Origin: JBGPYM01 sp041493205
Lineage (GTDB): Bacteria > Bacteroidota > Ignavibacteria > UBA10030 > UBA6906
Direction of reading: 5' to 3'
Assembly: GCA_041493205.1 (NCBI GenBank)
Contig: JBGPYM010000033.1
Location: 1 to 17,787 of the forward strand
Length of the DNA stretch: 17,787 bases
How positions within the stretch are numbered: the first letter of the stretch is position 1; every line of letters starts with the position of its first letter. The notes under the pieces were generated by a model. The model saw only the letters and a list, made by a program, of their open reading frames with translations. It made no database searches and had not been told where the DNA came from. This document shows, in pieces, positions 1 through 6,884 of the stretch. A program made the position numbers and the translations under genes.

Positions 1-72
1 ACTCTATAGTAGCGGGGACCCCCTGCCAAAATACAATCGAAATCGATAGTCGAGAATCGACAAGTGAAGAGC

Positions 73-91
73 CACGGGCGGGACGCCCGTG
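73..91. repeat. REP-like hairpin, copy 1
   Basis: A perfect 8-bp inverted repeat, CACGGGCG / CGCCCGTG (73-80 and 84-91), encloses a 3-base GGA loop and is flanked by GCCAC-type bases. It resembles the hairpin at 117-136 in stem length, loop composition (GGA/GGGA) and flanking GTGC(C/T)AC. It is therefore probably one of a dispersed family of short GC-rich palindromes. No run of T follows on either strand, so it does not look like an intrinsic terminator. Confidence 0.65.
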
Positions 92-116
92 CCACTACGG
101 AGGGCAGTGAAAAAGA

Positions 117-136
117 CACCGGCGGGGACGCCGGTG
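117..136. repeat. REP-like hairpin, copy 2
   Basis: A perfect 8-bp inverted repeat, CACCGGCG / CGCCGGTG (117-124 and 129-136), with a GGGA loop. It ends 21 bases before the start codon of the carbinolamine dehydratase gene, directly upstream of its AGGAG ribosome binding site, so in a leader transcript it could fold next to the initiation region. It shares its architecture with the hairpin at 73-91 but has CCGG where that one has CGGG, which points to family members rather than exact duplicates. Confidence 0.65.
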
Positions 137-157
137 CTACTAAAAGGAGAGAAAGAT

Positions 158-448
158 ATGCCCGAACGGAAAAGGCTTTCAGGCGATGAGATTTCGGCGG
201 CCCTTGCGGGGCTGAAGGGGTGGTCGCTGGCGGGGGGAAAGCTGCACAGGGAGTTCAAATTTGCCGACTTCGTCACGGCATTCGGGTTCATGTCGAGCGT
301 GGCCCTGATTGCAGAAGGATTGAACCACCACCCGGACTGGTCGAACGTCTATAACCGGGTCATCATCGACCTGGAGACGCACAGCGAGGGGGGGATTACG
401 GGTTTTGACGTCGAATTCGCGACACGCGTGAACAAACTGGGGGTCTAG
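158..448 (+). CDS. phhB: Pterin-4a-carbinolamine dehydratase
   Basis: A 96-residue protein of the PCD/DCoH family, about the usual length for the bacterial enzyme. It dehydrates 4a-hydroxytetrahydropterin so that the pterin cofactor can be recycled after aromatic amino acid hydroxylation; it is cytoplasmic. The signature is visible: His57-His58-Pro59 in EGLNHHPDW, followed by Tyr65 and Thr74-His75 in LETHSEGGIT. These correspond to the conserved active-site histidines of the family. The ATG at 158 is chosen because AGGAG at 145-149 lies 8 bases upstream and the family's N-terminus begins there; an in-frame ATG at 89 would translate the hairpin repeats. No phenylalanine hydroxylase lies beside it, so the partner must be elsewhere, or the protein acts in another pterin pathway such as molybdopterin metabolism. 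The gene is monocistronic and convergent with the next one. Confidence 0.93.
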   Translation: MPERKRLSGDEISAALAGLKGWSLAGGKLHREFKFADFVTAFGFMSSVALIAEGLNHHPDWSNVYNRVIIDLETHSEGGITGFDVEFATRVNKLGV

Positions 449-473
449 CGGCTGACGGGGATGGAAAATGCAA

Positions 474-495
474 ACGCCGTCCCGGAGGACGGCGT
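474..495. terminator. Hairpin between convergent genes, probable terminator
   Basis: A perfect 9-bp inverted repeat, ACGCCGTCC (474-482) / GGACGGCGT (487-495), with a CGGA loop. It sits in the 75-bp gap between the stop codons of the + strand dehydratase and the minus-strand lipoprotein gene. On the minus strand the stem is followed by TTGCATTTTCC, a weak T-rich tract, so it better fits termination of the minus-strand transcript. On the + strand no T-run follows. Confidence 0.55.
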
Positions 496-523
496 CCGCG
501 TACAACCTTACCTTCGTTCCCGA

Positions 524-1102
524 TTACATTTTCGCTATTGAATTAAGCAGAGCGTTGAACTCTCCTTCAGCAGCGCCGACCGTTTTCGCGGGGCCTGTGA
601 ACTTGAAGAACACGGAGCCCTGCGGACCTTCCACGATGGCGCCGAGGAGCCGGTAGTTATCCTTCTTCCCGGTTGACTGCATCATCGGCCCTCCGGGGGC
701 GAGGTAGGTCCCCGCAACCTGCACCAGGGTCACCTTCATCCCGACATATTCCTTCAGCGCCCTCCCCGGGATTCCCGTCGCTTCAAACTGACCGATCCAA
801 CGATCGATATTCGCATCCACTCCGCCACCCTGATCGTTCCCGAAATAGAATACGGCGCACTCCCCCTGTTCGGTGTCACCCTCCGAGGGCGGGACGCTGT
901 ACGTGGCGATGCGCATCGGGCGTTCTCCCTGCGTGTTCCATCGTTTGGGGACGGACCACTTGATCCCGGCGACAGATCCCGACCCGGACCCGAGGGACGC
1001 CGGATCACCTGCAGCCTGGCCTGATTGCTTCTTGGAGCAACCGGCCAAAGGCAACATCCCCAGCACAAGCACGAGCGACACAGCCGTTGTCCAGCGATTC
1101 AT
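524..1102 (-). CDS. Uncharacterised lipoprotein
   Basis: A 192-residue protein that I do not recognise as a named family. The N-terminus is a lipoprotein signal: Met-Asn-Arg, a hydrophobic stretch of about 15 residues, then the lipobox LAGC with the acylated cysteine at residue 22, followed by a Ser/Lys/Gln/Gly-rich linker. The mature part is a single soluble domain starting around IKWSVPKRW, with a well-formed motif ECAVFYFGNDQGGG and then NIDRWIGQFE. The start at 1102 is preferred over the in-frame ATG at 1129 because AAAGGA lies 8-9 bases upstream and it gives a conventional signal peptide. It is transcribed in the same direction as the two PAP2 genes, but an 81-base gap separates it from them, so it probably has its own promoter. 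The envelope location follows from the lipobox; the function is unknown. Confidence 0.85.
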   Translation of the reverse strand: MNRWTTAVSLVLVLGMLPLAGCSKKQSGQAAGDPASLGSGSGSVAGIKWSVPKRWNTQGERPMRIATYSVPPSEGDTEQGECAVFYFGNDQGGGVDANIDRWIGQFEATGIPGRALKEYVGMKVTLVQVAGTYLAPGGPMMQSTGKKDNYRLLGAIVEGPQGSVFFKFTGPAKTVGAAEGEFNALLNSIAKM

Positions 1103-1183
1103 CCTGTCGTCCTTTCCGATAATAGGCATTCAAGTGGAGAAACATACGACAGATGGCGGAAAAATGCAACGCTTGCGGGGGTT

Positions 1184-2119
1184 TCAGAAGCAGAAGGCGA
1201 GAGTCAGGCCCGGTCCGGCACCCGTCCCTCCTGGAAGAAGCCGGAAGCCCACCGGATCCGCATCGTTTCCATCGTCGGTTCCCCAATCGAGCCGGTGAGC
1301 AGCTGCCATGCCGAACGCATACCCCATTGCAAAGGCAAGAGGGAAGTCGCTATACCAGTGCCAGCCGACGTTGACCAGGCTGACGCCCATGAGCGTCGCG
1401 AGGGAATACCCGACCGGGCGTATCCATGTCGCTTCAGGATAATTTTCGGCGATGACGGTGATGGTGGCGATTGCCGTTGTCATATGCCCTGAAGGGAATG
1501 CATAGTACTTCGGTTGGTGGCGGTTGTACACACTCCAGGAGGGAAAGGGGCGCCATTCTCCGTGGCGGGCGGTGGACATCTGCGGACTCTCCCTGCCGGT
1601 GATCCTTTTGAAAAGCTGAACGATGACTCCGGATGCGATGGTCGCTTCGACGGTCTGCGATGCCGTGCGGAGCGCCCGCTGGTCGTCGCCCGCGAGACCG
1701 TAGATGGCAAATGCCGCCGCAATCCCGAACGACGTTCTCCCGTCGCCGAGGTGGAGCATGATATGGCTTGCATCATGGATGGTTTCGGATTGCCTGGTCA
1801 TCGCCCGCGACTCGTCGTATGTCTGGTGGTCCACGACCATGAGGGCGCCGGTCAGGAGAGCGATGCCTGCGAGCGTCGGAACGCTCCCTGCGCGGAACGT
1901 ATGCTGTCCCGTGCGCACCCAGTCTCCGGGGATGTTTGTGAACATGGAATACCATGCAGGACTGCTAAAATCGAGCCGGGCGGCGGGCGCGATCAGCGGC
2001 TCAGCACGGGGCTGGAACACTTCCTCGTACGGGTTACCCGACTCCTGTTCCTGAGCTCTCGCCGGGTGTGGAAGGAGTGTGGAGACAACAAGAACTGAGG
2101 CAAGAATGAATATGCGCAT
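1184..2119 (-). CDS. Exported PAP2-superfamily phosphatase, paralog A
   Basis: A 311-residue PAP2 (type 2 phosphatidic acid phosphatase) family protein with a signal peptide (residues 1-22, ending ARAQ), so probably periplasmic or membrane-anchored and acting on a lipid-linked or other phosphate ester. The three family motifs are in order. Motif 1 is K171 to P179 (KRITGRESP), matching KX6RP except that Ser replaces Arg. Motif 2 is PSGH at 209-212. Motif 3 is S247-L248...H254...D258, matching SRX5HX3D except that Leu replaces Arg. The catalytic His and His-Asp pair are present. Hydrophobic segments lie around 80-97, 130-143, 214-224 and 236-250. The C-terminus ends in GLTLAFCF. The start has GGAG about 6 bases upstream. 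It lies 14 bp downstream of paralog B, with which it shares long blocks such as MFTNIPG, RALRTASQTVEA, TGRESP and AENYPE, so the pair arose by tandem duplication. The substrate cannot be read from the sequence. Confidence 0.9.
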   Translation of the reverse strand: MRIFILASVLVVSTLLPHPARAQEQESGNPYEEVFQPRAEPLIAPAARLDFSSPAWYSMFTNIPGDWVRTGQHTFRAGSVPTLAGIALLTGALMVVDHQTYDESRAMTRQSETIHDASHIMLHLGDGRTSFGIAAAFAIYGLAGDDQRALRTASQTVEATIASGVIVQLFKRITGRESPQMSTARHGEWRPFPSWSVYNRHQPKYYAFPSGHMTTAIATITVIAENYPEATWIRPVGYSLATLMGVSLVNVGWHWYSDFPLAFAMGYAFGMAAAHRLDWGTDDGNDADPVGFRLLPGGTGAGPGLTLAFCF

Positions 2120-2133
2120 CTACACTCCTGGTA

Positions 2134-3090
2134 TCAGAACGAAAGAGTCATTTCCAGACCGGCACGTTCCTGCGTGATGAGCGGAGTAAGAGTCATGTGC
2201 GCGCCGTGCGCCGGCCTGAGATTTCCCAGCCCTCCCATTGCTTCGGGATGGGCCGCAAGCATGCCGAATCCATACCCGAGGGCCAGGCCGAGCGGGTAAT
2301 CACTATACCAGTGGATACCCGTATTCGCCATGCTCACGCCGATCAGCCCCACCACGACGTACCCCACGGGGCGCACCCACCACAATTCCGGATAGTTCTC
2401 CGCAACAACGGTCACGGTTGCAAGAGCGGTGGCTATATGCCCTGAAGGGTACGCGTCGTACTGTGGTACATGTTTGTGGTATTCGATCTGATTCGGGAAG
2501 AAGTCCCAGCGGCCGCCCGTGCGGGTGGACAAAAAGGGGCTTTCCCTTCCCGTTATATGCTTGAGCGCCTGGATCACCACACCGCACGAGAGAATTGCTT
2601 CCACAGTCTGACTTGCGGTGCGCAGGGCTCGCCGGTCGCCGGCCGCGAAGCCGTACACGGCAAAGCCCGCGGCGAGTCCGAACTGCGGCTTGCCGTCGCC
2701 CAGGTATTCAAAAAAGTCGCTCAACTGTTTCGCGGCATGAGACCCTTTGTACAAGCGGTCGGAGAGGCGCCAGGTTTCCTGGTCCGTTGCAAACAGTCCG
2801 CCGGTCAGAACCGTCATCCCCACCATTGCGGGAATGGTTTCTTCACGGAACGTCATGCCTGCATACCGGGCCCAGTTGCCGGGGATGTTCGTGAACATCG
2901 CATACCATGAAGGGAGGTATTCATCCTGCACGGTGGACGCGTTGTTCTGAAGAGCCGCCACATGAATGACGCCGGCGGCGGTATCTCCGCGAAGCACAAC
3001 GGTCTGCGCAGACGCGCCGTACGAGCATATGACAATGAGCAGGAGCACCGGAAACAGGTGTACCCGTTCGCACGCTTTGCATTCAATCAC
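2134..3090 (-). CDS. Exported PAP2-superfamily phosphatase, paralog B
   Basis: A 318-residue paralog of the downstream gene and first in the minus-strand pair. Residues 1-29 form a signal peptide (hydrophobic core about 12-24, ending ASAQ). Family motifs: K177...P185 (KHITGRESP; KX6SP instead of KX6RP), PSGH at 215-218, and S253-M254...H260...D264 (Met in place of the motif-3 Arg). The same two arginines are replaced in both copies, so this is a subfamily trait rather than decay. The C-terminus ends in GLEMTLSF, again with a terminal Phe. The start used is GTG at 3088-3090: an in-frame stop lies two codons upstream at 3094-3096 and no ATG in this frame precedes the signal peptide. There is no good Shine-Dalgarno sequence before it, so initiation may be weak and the exact start is less certain than the gene. 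It is divergent from the epimerase operon. Confidence 0.88.
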   Translation of the reverse strand: MIECKACERVHLFPVLLLIVICSYGASAQTVVLRGDTAAGVIHVAALQNNASTVQDEYLPSWYAMFTNIPGNWARYAGMTFREETIPAMVGMTVLTGGLFATDQETWRLSDRLYKGSHAAKQLSDFFEYLGDGKPQFGLAAGFAVYGFAAGDRRALRTASQTVEAILSCGVVIQALKHITGRESPFLSTRTGGRWDFFPNQIEYHKHVPQYDAYPSGHIATALATVTVVAENYPELWWVRPVGYVVVGLIGVSMANTGIHWYSDYPLGLALGYGFGMLAAHPEAMGGLGNLRPAHGAHMTLTPLITQERAGLEMTLSF

Positions 3091-3311
3091 GATTCACGTA
3101 CTGGAGGTACTACATCTGGTTACGCGGATCCCCGGGGGAGAATCGGAATTCAGGTCAGACAGGATCGATTGCGGGGACACCCGAATATCGCACATCGGTT
3201 GGTGATCTGCAAGTGCGGGTGGTCCACAGGTTGAACGGGTTGGCAGCGGATGGATTTTCAAACCGTTTTCTCTTACGTTCAGGATATTACCCACCAGCAC
3301 GGACCCACGCC
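3091..3311. promoter_or_regulatory. Divergent intergenic region, PAP2 pair / glycosidase operon
   Basis: This 221-bp gap separates two divergently transcribed units and must hold at least two promoters. I see no convincing -35/-10 pair for either direction. A short GTAC-CTCCA-GTAC element on the minus strand lies just before the GTG start of the PAP2 gene and could fold weakly. CCCCGGGG at 3130-3137 is a small palindrome. No clear Shine-Dalgarno sequence precedes the epimerase ATG at 3312. Confidence 0.4.
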
Positions 3312-4439
3312 ATGTATAAAACGCCCGTCATCCTCATTGCTCTGACCTCTTTGATCTCCGGTTGTGTGCCGTCGTCCCATGCCCCCGTCGGGGTCTCCAG
3401 GACGCCGTACGGACAAATCGATGGAAAGAGCGTCTTCCTGTATACACTCAAGAACAAAAACGGCGTAGAAGCGCAAATTACCAACTACGGCGGCATCGTC
3501 GTTGCGCTCAAGGTGCCCGACAGGCAGGGGAATTTCTCAGATATCGTTCTCGGGTATGACTCACTCGCATCGTATGTCAAGGCAACCCCCTATTTCGGCG
3601 CTCTCATCGGGCGCTATGGCAACCGTATCGGGAAAGCCAGGTTTACGCTCAACGGCACTGAGCATCAGCTCGCCGCCAACGATGGTGCGAACACTCTGCA
3701 CGGGGGGCTCAAGGGGTTCGACAAGGTCGTGTGGGACGCCGATTCGACAGGCCCCGGCGCCACGCTTACGCTGCGCTACCTGAGCAAGGACGGCGAGGAG
3801 GGGTATCCCGGCAACCTGAACGTGACGGTTGTGTATGCGTTGACCGACTCGAACCAGCTCCGGATCGACTACGCGGCAACGACCGACAAGCCGACGGTGC
3901 TCAACCTGACGCATCACTCGTATTTCAACCTCCACGGAGCGGGGACCGGAGACATACTCGACCATGAGCTGTTCCTCAACGCCGACCGATACACGCCTAT
4001 CGACGCGGAACTGATCCCCACCGGCGAATTGCGGAGCGTCGAGGGGACGCCGATGGATTTCCGGACGCCCGTCGCCATCGGGGCCCGGATCAATGTGGAG
4101 TATGACCAGCTCCGTTTTGGCAAAGGGTATGACCATAACTGGGTGCTTTCGCGGTACGGCGTCGGCCTGGCGCTGGCGGCGCGTCTTGCAGATGCAAAAA
4201 CCGGGAGGATCGTCGAGGTCTGGACGACGGAACCGGGGATTCAATTTTATTCGGGCAATTTCCTGAACGGGACGAACATCGGGAAGGGAAAGATTCCGTA
4301 CCAGTACCGGACGGGACTCTGTCTCGAGACGCAGCATTTCCCCGATTCCCCGAACAAGCCGGGATTCCCCACCACAGTGCTGAACCCCGGGGAAAAGTAC
4401 AAAAGCACCACGGTCTATCTCTTCAAGATCGGAACCTGA
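3312..4439 (+). CDS. Aldose 1-epimerase (mutarotase), lipoprotein form
   Basis: A 375-residue GalM-family mutarotase that interconverts alpha and beta anomers of aldoses such as galactose or glucose. Conserved features are in order: NYGGIV (58-63), GALIGRYGNRIG with Arg101 (97-107), NTLHGG with His130 (128-132), THHSYFNL with the likely catalytic acid His202 (200-207), GYDHNW with Asp274 (272-277), and CLETQHFPDSPN with the likely catalytic base Glu339. The length is typical of the family once the export signal is removed. The start at 3312 is chosen because it gives a signal peptide ending in a lipobox (LISGC, Cys18), so the enzyme is predicted to be lipid-anchored in the envelope rather than cytoplasmic. 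No strong ribosome binding site is visible. It is the first gene of an operon with GH127 and GH2 enzymes, 24 bp before the GH127 gene, which suggests that it equilibrates the sugars those enzymes release. Confidence 0.94.
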   Translation: MYKTPVILIALTSLISGCVPSSHAPVGVSRTPYGQIDGKSVFLYTLKNKNGVEAQITNYGGIVVALKVPDRQGNFSDIVLGYDSLASYVKATPYFGALIGRYGNRIGKARFTLNGTEHQLAANDGANTLHGGLKGFDKVVWDADSTGPGATLTLRYLSKDGEEGYPGNLNVTVVYALTDSNQLRIDYAATTDKPTVLNLTHHSYFNLHGAGTGDILDHELFLNADRYTPIDAELIPTGELRSVEGTPMDFRTPVAIGARINVEYDQLRFGKGYDHNWVLSRYGVGLALAARLADAKTGRIVEVWTTEPGIQFYSGNFLNGTNIGKGKIPYQYRTGLCLETQHFPDSPNKPGFPTTVLNPGEKYKSTTVYLFKIGT

Positions 4440-4463
4440 GTTTCACCTGCACGGAGGACATGT

Positions 4464-6884
4464 ATGAAGGACATTTACCGGCGCGCATGCACTGTGATTG
4501 TGTGCGGCTTCGCAATCACGGCAGGCGCGACTGCAGGAAATCCTGCGCCCAAGCATGATTACCCCATCACGCCTGTCGTTTCGACCGCCGTCCACTTTTC
4601 GGACGGGTTCTGGTCGCGCAGGATCGAGGTCAACCGGACCGTCTCCATCCCCCACAACATCCTGAAGTGCGAAACGACGGGACGGATCGACAATTTCGTC
4701 TTCGCAGCGGGGTTACGGGAGGGAAAATTCCGCGGATATCAGTTCAATGATTCGGACGTCTTCAAGGTCATTGAAGGCGCGTCGTATTCGCTGATGGCAT
4801 ATCCCGATGCAGCACTGGAGCACACGCTTGACTCGGTCATCACGTTCATCGCGGCGGCGCAGGAGCCCGACGGATACCTCTACACGCCCAAGCGCCTGAT
4901 CCGGCCCGATTATACACCGCCCGGCGGAAAAGAGCGGTGGGTGGGGGAAAAGGACGCAAGCCACGAGCTTTATAACGCCGGACATCTGTATGAGGCGGCG
5001 GTGGCACATTTTAAGGCAACAGGCAAGCGGACGCTTCTGGACGTCGCACTCCGGAACGCCGACCTGATCTGCGCGACGTTCGGCCCGGGAAAACGGGGCG
5101 AGGTGCCGGGACATCAGTTAATTGAGCTCGGACTCTGCAAGCTCTACAGGGTGACGGGGAACGAGAAGTACCTGACGATGGCAAAGTACTTCCTTGACCA
5201 CCGGGGGGATTCAACCACCCATGAGCCGATGGGCACGTACAATCAGGACCATATCCCGCTCCGCGACCAGAACGAGGCGGTCGGGCATGCGGTGAGGGCG
5301 GCATACATGTATGCGGGGATCGCCGATGTCGCCGAGTTGACAGGCGACTCGGCCTACATTGCGATACTGGACCGCATCTGGAACGACGTGGTCAAAGGCA
5401 AGTTGTACATCTCCGGCGGGATCGGCTCGGTCGGAACCTACGAGGGGTTCGGGCCGGCATACGCCCTTCCCAACCGTTCCGCCTATTGCGAGACATGCGC
5501 CTCGATTGCGCTGGTGTTCTGGTGCGAGCGGATGTTCCTGATCCACGGCGATGCGCAGTATATCGACGTGCTCGAACGGACTCTTTATAATGCTCTCCTG
5601 GCCGGGATCGGCATGAACGGCAGCACATATTTTTACCCGAATCCGCTCGAGTCGTTTGGGGGATCGGAACGGCCTGATTGGTACGCCTGTGCCTGCTGTC
5701 CCCCCAATGTACTGAGGTTTCTTCCAGGACTCGGCAGCTACGTCTATGCACATCGCGGGAATGAACTATACATCAACCTTTTCGCCGCCGGGGAAGCCTC
5801 GCTGCAGACCGGGAGGGGAACCGTGACGGTGAAGCAGGAAACGCGGTATCCGTGGGACGGCAACGTCAGGATCGTGGTGGAGCCCGAACAGTCGGCAGAG
5901 TTCACGGTGAACATCCGCATCCCCGGATGGGCGCGGTCGCAGACGGTGCCGGGCGATCTGTACCAGGCGCTGGATCCCATGAATTACAACGTCACCCTGG
6001 CGGTGAACGGAAAGAGCACAAGCTTCGCGCCCCAGAAGGGGTATGCCCGGATTCGACGGACATGGAGGCGTGGGGACGTGATTACGCTTTCCATCCCGAT
6101 GCCGGTGGAGCGCATCGTAGCGCATCCGCGGCTTGACGACGACCAGGGGCGCTTTGCGCTGCAGCGCGGGCCTGTCGTCTACTGCCTGGAGGGCGTGGAC
6201 ACGCCGGACCACAGAGTGATGAACCTGGTGTTCCCCGACACCACGCGGTTCACGGCGGAATACCGGAGCGACCTCCTGAACGGCGTTGAAGTGCTGCACG
6301 CCAATGGCGTCGGCACTCGCCGGAATCTCGATGGATCGATTTCGCTCGACGGCAACAAGCCGGTGATGGCGATTCCATATTACGCATGGGCGCACAGGGG
6401 GAAATTCGAAATGACCGTCTGGCCGGCCCGGGAAACGTCCGCCGCGCGCCCCCTCCCCGCCCCCACACTTGCCTGGAAGAGTAAAGTATCGGCGTCGCAG
6501 AACGTACAGACCGACGCATTGAAAGATCAGTTCCTCCCCCGTTCCTCCAGCGACCAGTCGGTCCCGTACACACACTGGTGGCCGAAGAAGGGAACGACGG
6601 AATGGGTGCAGTACGATTTTCCCGACACAGAGCGGGTTTCACATGTGGAGGTTTACTGGTTTGACGACACAGGGACAGGCGAGTGCCGCATCCCGCAATC
6701 GTGGCGTATACTCTATAAAGACGGCGATGCGTGGAAACCAGTGAACACAAAAGGATCGATGACCACGTTCGCGGACAGGGTGAATGGGGTGTCATTCGCT
6801 TCTGTTACAACCGTGGCGCTCCGCCTCGAACTGACGTCACAATCAGGTTATTCAACCGGACTCTTCGAATGGAAAGTGGAATGA
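4464..6884 (+). CDS. Secreted GH127-family beta-L-arabinofuranosidase with C-terminal extra domain
   Basis: An 806-residue enzyme of the GH127/GH146-type (formerly DUF1680) clan, whose characterised members hydrolyse beta-L-arabinofuranosides. A signal peptide covers about residues 1-25. The (alpha/alpha) barrel runs to roughly residue 450 and beta-sandwich parts follow. By comparison with the Bifidobacterium longum HypBA1 enzyme (from memory: acid/base Glu322, Zn ligands Glu338, Cys340, Cys417, Cys418, with Cys417 as nucleophile), the counterparts are Glu327 (TYEGFGPAYALPN), Glu343 and Cys345 (CETC), and the Cys411-Cys412 pair (ACCPPN). All the key residues are present. Residues from about 670 to 806 are beyond the family core and look like a discoidin (F5/8 type C)-like beta-sandwich (WVQYDFPDTERVSHVEVYWF). 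GGAGG lies 6 bases before the ATG. The gene overlaps the GH2 gene by ATGA. The exact linkage specificity is not determinable. Confidence 0.92.
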   Translation: MKDIYRRACTVIVCGFAITAGATAGNPAPKHDYPITPVVSTAVHFSDGFWSRRIEVNRTVSIPHNILKCETTGRIDNFVFAAGLREGKFRGYQFNDSDVFKVIEGASYSLMAYPDAALEHTLDSVITFIAAAQEPDGYLYTPKRLIRPDYTPPGGKERWVGEKDASHELYNAGHLYEAAVAHFKATGKRTLLDVALRNADLICATFGPGKRGEVPGHQLIELGLCKLYRVTGNEKYLTMAKYFLDHRGDSTTHEPMGTYNQDHIPLRDQNEAVGHAVRAAYMYAGIADVAELTGDSAYIAILDRIWNDVVKGKLYISGGIGSVGTYEGFGPAYALPNRSAYCETCASIALVFWCERMFLIHGDAQYIDVLERTLYNALLAGIGMNGSTYFYPNPLESFGGSERPDWYACACCPPNVLRFLPGLGSYVYAHRGNELYINLFAAGEASLQTGRGTVTVKQETRYPWDGNVRIVVEPEQSAEFTVNIRIPGWARSQTVPGDLYQALDPMNYNVTLAVNGKSTSFAPQKGYARIRRTWRRGDVITLSIPMPVERIVAHPRLDDDQGRFALQRGPVVYCLEGVDTPDHRVMNLVFPDTTRFTAEYRSDLLNGVEVLHANGVGTRRNLDGSISLDGNKPVMAIPYYAWAHRGKFEMTVWPARETSAARPLPAPTLAWKSKVSASQNVQTDALKDQFLPRSSSDQSVPYTHWWPKKGTTEWVQYDFPDTERVSHVEVYWFDDTGTGECRIPQSWRILYKDGDAWKPVNTKGSMTTFADRVNGVSFASVTTVALRLELTSQSGYSTGLFEWKVE

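Noticed and set aside
4..291. A minus-strand open frame across the hairpin repeats and the start of the dehydratase gene.
   Set aside because: Its peptide contains repeat-derived TGVP-type segments, which are a known artefact of translating these GC-rich palindromes, and it overlaps a firmly identified gene.
1160..1176. Possible intrinsic terminator after the minus-strand PAP2 gene (GCAA-loop-TTGC followed by TTTTT).
   Set aside because: The stem is only 4 bp with a 3-base loop, too weak to call.
3124..3153. GGATCC-CCGGG-...-GAATTC resembles a plasmid polylinker and might indicate vector contamination.
   Set aside because: Only about 11 bases match the common BamHI-SmaI polylinker order. 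The KpnI and SacI sites are absent, the sequence between SmaI and EcoRI differs, and no vector sequence flanks it.
3561..4337. A 258-codon minus-strand open frame within the epimerase gene.
   Set aside because: It is an antisense shadow of a GC-rich coding region; the + strand frame carries all catalytic motifs of the mutarotase family.
5766..6575. A 269-codon minus-strand open frame within the GH127 gene.
   Set aside because: Antisense shadow: Arg/Gly/His-rich, with no ribosome binding site or family motif.
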